Source: Rhodococcus sp. UNC23MFCrub1.1 (GTDB lineage: Bacteria > Actinomycetota > Actinomycetes > Mycobacteriales > Mycobacteriaceae). From it: DNA of 64,000 bases. Positions 59,793 through 64,000 of this stretch are shown piece after piece. The position numbers were made by a program, and so were the translations under genes. The stretch lies in NCBI RefSeq assembly GCF_000686025.1, contig NZ_JMLQ01000002.1, positions 584,739-648,738 on the forward strand, in the 5' to 3' direction. The notes below the pieces were generated by a model. That model saw nothing but the letters and a program-made list of their open reading frames with translations. It did no database searches and was not told where the DNA came from. Numbering within the stretch: the first letter of the stretch is position 1; the number at the start of each line of letters is the position of its first letter.

Positions 59793-61448
59793 ATGTCGCT
59801 GCACAAGATGATCGATGATCCGTCCCGCGTCATCGTCGACGCCTGCCGCGCCGCCGCCCGGCGCAGCGCCGACCTCCGCTTCGTCGAACGGCCCGGATAC
59901 TTCACGCGCCGCGGCCGCACGACGGACGGGCGCGTGGCCGTGATGTCGGGCGGTGGTTCCGGCCACGAACCGCTCCACTCCGGCTTCGTCGGCGCCGGGA
60001 TGTTGGACGCGGCGGTGCCGGGGTCTGTGTTCACGAGCCCGAACGCGCTGCAGATCGAGGCGGCGACGCGGGCCGTCGAGGCCGGCGCCGGCGTGATCCA
60101 CGTGGTCAAGAACTACACCGGCGACGTCATCAACTTCCGCATCGCGGCCGATCTGTGTGCTGCCGACGGCATCACGGTCGAGACGGTGCTCGTGGCCGAC
60201 GACGTCGCGTCCGAGAGCGAGGACGGGCCCGGCCGACGCGGAACCGCCGCGACGGTGGCCGTCGAGAAGATCTGCGGCGCCGCCGCTGCTCGCGGCGACG
60301 ACCTCGCCCCCGTCGCCGCGCTGGGGCGGCGGGTCGCCGAGGGCGCTCGCAGCATGGCGGTGGCCTTCCGTCCGTGCACGGTTCCGGGCGCGTCGTCCCC
60401 GTCCTTCGAGCTCGGCGACGACGAGGTCGAACTCGGTGTCGGTATCCACGGCGAGCGCGGCACCGCGCGCGTCGCGACGCTCACCGCCACCGAGATCGCC
60501 GAGGCGCTGCTCGGACCCGTGGCCGATTCGCTGGGACTGTCCGGCGGCGAGGACGTCGTGCTCATCGTCAACGGACTCGGCGCGACCCATCCGCTCGAAC
60601 TCGACATCGTCTTCGGTGCCGCGCTGCGGTATCTCGAGGGGCGCGGCATCACCGTCCGACGCACGCTCGTCGGGAGCCTCGTGACGGCGTTCGACATGGC
60701 GGGGGTGTCGTTGACCGCCGTCCGCTGCGACGACGAGATCCTCGGCTTGTGGGACGCCCCGACCGAGGCGCCCGCGTGGCCCCGCTCGCCGGCGCAGGAC
60801 CTGCACGACGACGCCGTGGACGACACGGACGCGGCAGCGGCGTCGGAGCTTCCCGGCGGCGCGGCCGACCCGTTCGTCACCACCTGGGTCTCGTCGTTCG
60901 TCGAGCGTGTCCGGTCGTCGATCGACGAGCTCACCGACCTCGATCGCCGAGCCGGTGACGGCGACTTCGGCGTCAACATGGAGATCGGTCTGGCCGACTT
61001 CGCGGTGGACGAGAGTGCCTCGCCCGCAGCGGTGTTCGAGATCCTGGCTCGTGGATTCCTCGGCAATGCGGGCGGAACGTCCGGCGCTCTCTTCGGTGCG
61101 TTCTTCCACCGGGTCTCGGTCGCCCTCGACGGTCCCGGGGCGAGCACCGCGAGCATCGCCGCGGGAGTGGCCGACGGACTGGCCGCCATCACCGATCTCG
61201 GCGGTGCGCAGCCGGGGGACAAGACCATGGTGGACGCGCTGGACCCGGCGTCACGAGCTCTGGGGGACGCCGGATCGGTCGAGCTCTCGGCGGCCCTCGC
61301 CGCGGCTGCCGAGGCTGCGACGCGCGGTGCCGAGTCCACGACGGACACCGTCGCCCAGCGTGGCCGCGCCAGCTACATCGGCGACGCGGCGCGCGGCGTC
61401 ATCGACCCCGGTGCTCTCGTGGTCTCCTGGTTCTTCGCCGCCGCCTGA
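59793..61448 (+). CDS. dhaK: dihydroxyacetone kinase (fused DhaK-DhaL, ATP-dependent type)
   Basis: 551 residues with DhaK (1-~325) and DhaL (~360-551) in one chain, the ATP-dependent arrangement also found in eukaryotes and Citrobacter. DhaK has SGGGSGHEPLHSGFVG and the substrate-binding H219 in GVGIHGERG. DhaL has the Mg-ATP site DRRAGDGDFGVNM and GNAGGTSGALFG. It phosphorylates dihydroxyacetone (or glyceraldehyde) to the triose phosphate. The transcript is probably leaderless, with TAGTGT (59780-59785) seven bases before the ATG. No PTS-type DhaM is adjacent. Confidence 0.92.
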   Translation: MSLHKMIDDPSRVIVDACRAAARRSADLRFVERPGYFTRRGRTTDGRVAVMSGGGSGHEPLHSGFVGAGMLDAAVPGSVFTSPNALQIEAATRAVEAGAGVIHVVKNYTGDVINFRIAADLCAADGITVETVLVADDVASESEDGPGRRGTAATVAVEKICGAAAARGDDLAPVAALGRRVAEGARSMAVAFRPCTVPGASSPSFELGDDEVELGVGIHGERGTARVATLTATEIAEALLGPVADSLGLSGGEDVVLIVNGLGATHPLELDIVFGAALRYLEGRGITVRRTLVGSLVTAFDMAGVSLTAVRCDDEILGLWDAPTEAPAWPRSPAQDLHDDAVDDTDAAAASELPGGAADPFVTTWVSSFVERVRSSIDELTDLDRRAGDGDFGVNMEIGLADFAVDESASPAAVFEILARGFLGNAGGTSGALFGAFFHRVSVALDGPGASTASIAAGVADGLAAITDLGGAQPGDKTMVDALDPASRALGDAGSVELSAALAAAAEAATRGAESTTDTVAQRGRASYIGDAARGVIDPGALVVSWFFAAA

Positions 61449-61464
61449 GCGGCTGCATCGGACC

Positions 61465-61884
61465 TCAGGAGGCGAGTGCGGCCCGAATTGCCCGGGCGGT
61501 CGCCTCGGGCTCGCTCTGACGCCGCGTGATCATGCCGGCGACGAAGCGGATGCGATCGCCGTGGTGGCGAGGTACGACATGCAGGTGCGAGTGGAACACG
61601 GTCTGGAAGGCGGCGCGTCCGTCGTTCATGGCGAGGTTGACCCCGTCCGCCGCCAGGGTGCTGCGGCGCATCGCGCCGGCCAGGGCCTGGCCGGCGGCGA
61701 AGACCTGCCCACCCACGACCGGGTCGAGTGTCTCGAGCCCCGAGGAGTGCACCTTGGGAACCACCAGGGTGTGCCCGCGGGTGACGGGCCGGATGTCGAG
61801 GAACGCGAGCACCGAGTCGGTCTCGTGGACGATCGTCGCGGGGGCGCGGCGGGCGACGATGTCGCAGAACACGCACTCGGTCAT
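61465..61884 (-). CDS. HIT family hydrolase
   Basis: 139 residues. The histidine triad is FHSHLHVVPR (H98, H100, H102), and CVFCDI near the N-terminus supplies C4 and C7 of the Hint-type zinc site. These proteins hydrolyse AMP phosphoramidates and other adenylated or nucleotidylated compounds. Its start overlaps the end of the sirtuin gene by four bases (61881-61884), so the two are translationally coupled. ATG 61884 was chosen because the upstream open frame lies wholly within the sirtuin gene. Confidence 0.88.
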   Translation of the reverse strand: MTECVFCDIVARRAPATIVHETDSVLAFLDIRPVTRGHTLVVPKVHSSGLETLDPVVGGQVFAAGQALAGAMRRSTLAADGVNLAMNDGRAAFQTVFHSHLHVVPRHHGDRIRFVAGMITRRQSEPEATARAIRAALAS

Positions 61885-62675
61885 CGCTGCTGCTCCGTGA
61901 CGGCGGCGACGAGTGCAGGCAGGGAGTCGGCCGCGGTCGCCCGCCAGACGTGGTGGGCCATGTCGGAGACCGCGGTCTCGTCCGGGTTGATCTCGATGAC
62001 GACGGCGCCCGCGCTGCGAGCCTGAGCGGGAAGCCCCGCGAAGGGGTAGACCACGCCGGACGTTCCCACGACCAGGACGGCGTCGGCGGCCTCGACGGAC
62101 GCCGCGACCGCTGCCCACTCCGCTTCCGGGAGCGGCTCGCCGAACCATACGACACCGGGGCGGACCGGACTCCCGCAGAGACCGCACGCAGGCGGCGCGA
62201 TGCGTTCCGCGCCGTCCTCGACGTCGTCGACCGGTCCCTCGAAAGGCTCCTCGCAGATCGAGCACCGCACCGCGGCCAGCGTGCCGTGGACGTGGGCCAG
62301 CACGGTGGACCCGGCGCGCTCGTGCAGGTCGTCGACGTTCTGCGTGGCGATCTCGACGGTCTGCTGCGGTGCGGACCTCTGCCACTGCGCGAGGGCCACA
62401 TGACCGGCGTTCGGGCTCGAGGCGGCCACGAGCTGCGCTCGTCGGCGGTACCAGGCCCACACCAGATCCGGATCGCGGACGAACGCGTCGGGGCTGGCCA
62501 GCTCCTCCGGGGAGTACCGCTCCCACAGCCCGGTCTGCGCGTCGCGGAACGTCGGCACGCCCGACTGCGCGGACATCCCGGCCCCGGTGAGCACGGCGAC
62601 GCGGGACGCGGACCGGACGGCCTCCAGCACGGGCTGCGGAACGTCGGATGCGGGGTCGGCACTGTCGGTGGTCAT
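61881..62675 (-). CDS. SIR2 family NAD-dependent protein deacylase
   Basis: 264 residues. Sirtuin motifs: TGAGMSAQSGVPTFRD, TQNVDDLHE, the catalytic H130 in HVHG, and the zinc Cys C138, C141, C164 and C167. WAWYRRR (Y76, R79) resembles the Tyr-x-x-Arg of SIRT5/CobB class III enzymes that bind acidic acyl groups, so desuccinylase or demalonylase activity is possible as well as deacetylation. Its end overlaps the HIT gene. Confidence 0.88.
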   Translation of the reverse strand: MTTDSADPASDVPQPVLEAVRSASRVAVLTGAGMSAQSGVPTFRDAQTGLWERYSPEELASPDAFVRDPDLVWAWYRRRAQLVAASSPNAGHVALAQWQRSAPQQTVEIATQNVDDLHERAGSTVLAHVHGTLAAVRCSICEEPFEGPVDDVEDGAERIAPPACGLCGSPVRPGVVWFGEPLPEAEWAAVAASVEAADAVLVVGTSGVVYPFAGLPAQARSAGAVVIEINPDETAVSDMAHHVWRATAADSLPALVAAVTEQQR

Positions 62676-62924
62676 GAAGCGAGTGTGCCAAGTCGCACCG
62701 ACACACTCGGTCCGTTATGACCTCCGCCTCACATTCGACCTTGACGCTCGGTATGTCTGTGTCGTGCGTTACCTTGCGGTGGGCCCACCCGGCCGACTCC
62801 AGGACCTCTCACGCGGGCGAACATGAGCCACCGTCGACGAGGTCGTTCTCGGAACCGACGACAGTCGGCGGCAGTGCAGCTCCGCGGGACGCGGACGTGC
62901 CGCCATTCACAGGAAGTACAGCTG

Positions 62925-64000
62925 GTGGAAGATTCTCGAGAAGCAGGGACGCTGGTCGGCGTCGTGCGTGAGACGAACGAGGGGGAGCGCCGGGTGGCGC
63001 TGGTCCCCAAGGTGGTCGCCGCGCTGACGGGCAAGGGTGTGCGCGTGGTGGTGGAGGCGGGTGCCGGTCTGAGCGCTCTGATCCCCGATCAGCTGTACGT
63101 CGACGCCGGTGCGAGCATCGGCGATCCGTACAGCGCCGACGTGGTGGTCAAGGTGGCGCCGCCGTCGTCGGCCGAGGTGCGCAAGCTGCGCCGCGGATCG
63201 ACGCTCATCGGCTTCCTCGCGCCGCGCAACGCGGACACGATCATTCCGGAGTTGACCGCCGCGGGCGTGCAGGCCTTCGCGGTGGAAGCAATCCCGCGGA
63301 TTTCTCGCGCGCAGGTCATGGACGCGTTGTCCTCGCAGGCCAACGTCGCCGGCTACAAGGCGGTGCTGCTCGCGGCGTCGGAGTCGACGCGGTTCTTCCC
63401 GATGCTCACCACCGCGGCGGGCACCGTGAAGCCGGCGACGGTGCTGGTACTCGGTGTGGGTGTGGCGGGGCTGCAGGCGTTGGCGACGGCGAAGCGTCTC
63501 GGTGGCCGCGCCACCGGGTACGACGTGCGTCCCGAGGTCGCCGATCAGGTGCGGTCGGTCGGCGCGCAGTGGCTGGATCTGGGGATCGACGCCGCCGGTG
63601 AGGGCGGCTACGCCCGTGAGCTCACCGAGGACGAGCGTGCCCAGCAGCAGGCGGCGCTGGAGAAGGCGATCTCGACGTTCGACGTCGTCATCACTACCGC
63701 TCTGGTGCCGGGTCGTCCGGCGCCGAAGTTGGTCACCGCGGCGGCTGCCGCGGGGATGCGACCGGGCAGTGTCGTGGTGGACCTCGCGGGGGAGACCGGT
63801 GGCAACTGCGAGCTCACCGAGCCGGGTCGCACGGTGGTGAAGAACGACGTCATCATCGCCTCGCCGCTGAATCTGCCGGCGACGATGCCCGAGCACGCGA
63901 GTGAGCTGTACTCGAAGAACATCTCGGCACTGATCGAACTGATGCTCGACGATGCCGGTGCCCTCGCCCCCGATTTCACCGACGAGGTCCTCGCGAAGTC
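62925..64000 (+). CDS. pntAA: NAD(P) transhydrogenase alpha subunit (partial, runs off the edge)
   Basis: About 358 residues are visible from GTG 62925, preceded by AGGAAG; the end lies beyond the window. The N-terminus VGVVRETNEGERRVALVPK, EAGAGLSALIPDQLY and the Rossmann VLVLGVGVAGLQALATAKRL are those of PntA/alanine dehydrogenase domain I. DVRPEVADQV and DFDVVITT-like FDVVITTALVPGRPAPKLVT favour transhydrogenase over alanine dehydrogenase. It supplies the NAD(H)-binding component of proton-pumping NAD(P) transhydrogenase, with pntAB and pntB expected downstream. In actinobacteria split forms are ~370-390 residues, so it is nearly complete here. Confidence 0.9.
   Translation, partial: MEDSREAGTLVGVVRETNEGERRVALVPKVVAALTGKGVRVVVEAGAGLSALIPDQLYVDAGASIGDPYSADVVVKVAPPSSAEVRKLRRGSTLIGFLAPRNADTIIPELTAAGVQAFAVEAIPRISRAQVMDALSSQANVAGYKAVLLAASESTRFFPMLTTAAGTVKPATVLVLGVGVAGLQALATAKRLGGRATGYDVRPEVADQVRSVGAQWLDLGIDAAGEGGYARELTEDERAQQQAALEKAISTFDVVITTALVPGRPAPKLVTAAAAAGMRPGSVVVDLAGETGGNCELTEPGRTVVKNDVIIASPLNLPATMPEHASELYSKNISALIELMLDDAGALAPDFTDEVLAK

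Noticed and set aside
59733..61109. Upstream in-frame extension of peptidase E across DHA kinase
   Set aside because: It is antisense to dhaK; the S51 domain begins at the leaderless ATG 59732.
62778..62789. GGTGGGCCCACC palindrome upstream of pntAA
   Set aside because: It is perfect but only 12 bases, in very GC-rich DNA, about 136 bases from the start, with no promoter elements around it; chance is likely.

Overview
The window is high-GC, densely coded actinobacterial DNA, most likely from Rhodococcus or a close relative. The reasons are a putrescine oxidase that reads like the Rhodococcus enzyme, a RecBCD set, an F420-type luciferase-like oxidoreductase, LppP/LprE-type and TY-Chap-type proteins, an IdeR-like iron box, and many leaderless promoters of the form TAnnnT-N6-8-start. 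This is inferred from protein and promoter character; no rRNA is present. I see no tRNA, rRNA, CRISPR array, transposase, integrase or phage gene, so this looks like ordinary chromosome. No gap between genes exceeds about 300 bases. The last gene runs off the right edge.

Layout. 0-9.8 kb: a PucR regulator convergent with putrescine oxidase, an OsmC protein, a SRPBCC protein, a hydrolase, a small helix-hairpin-helix protein, a DedA membrane protein, a UvrA-like ATPase, a RelA/SpoT-domain protein and a divergent membrane protein. 9.8-16.9 kb is an amino-acid block: a dicarboxylate symporter, the exporter azlCD with its divergent XRE-cupin regulator, and the operon aspA-ansP-ansA, which imports asparagine and converts it through aspartate to fumarate and ammonia. 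17.0-25.5 kb: recC-recB-recD, translationally coupled, with an odd 10-codon mini-ORF at the recC/recB joint. 25.7-28.2 kb: an unrecognised envelope locus (leader ORF, degenerate MinD-like membrane protein, secreted Pro-rich protein). 28.2-31.5 kb: a DUF2079 membrane protein and a DrrAB-like ABC exporter.

31.7-44 kb is mixed metabolism: a FAD oxidoreductase facing malQ across a perfect terminator hairpin, an unknown protein, an OFA-type MFS carrier with its tiny small subunit and a DUF2071 protein, a DszC/SfnC-like flavoenzyme with an SsuD-like monooxygenase, a phosphodiesterase, a TY-Chap protein and an acetyltransferase. 44-47.4 kb is a TPP-riboswitch-led thiamine-precursor salvage operon (tenA, thiY, thiX, thiZ). 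47.4-52.4 kb has a sugar MFS carrier, a SRPBCC protein, a carboxylesterase, a Cys-rich DUF1540 protein behind a likely IdeR box, and a lipoprotein made of two LppP/LprE repeats. 52.4-57.1 kb is a dihydropyrimidine/hydantoin catabolic operon (N-carbamoyl amidase, dihydropyrimidinase, luciferase-like oxidoreductase, class III aminotransferase). 57-64 kb has a GlcD-like oxidase, a small unknown, peptidase E, DHA kinase, a HIT/sirtuin pair and the start of NAD(P) transhydrogenase alpha.

The best candidates for something undescribed are the 25.7-28.2 kb envelope locus, the recC/recB mini-ORF, the 62-base palindrome at 3715-3776, and the IdeR-boxed DUF1540 gene beside the duplicated LppP-like lipoprotein.
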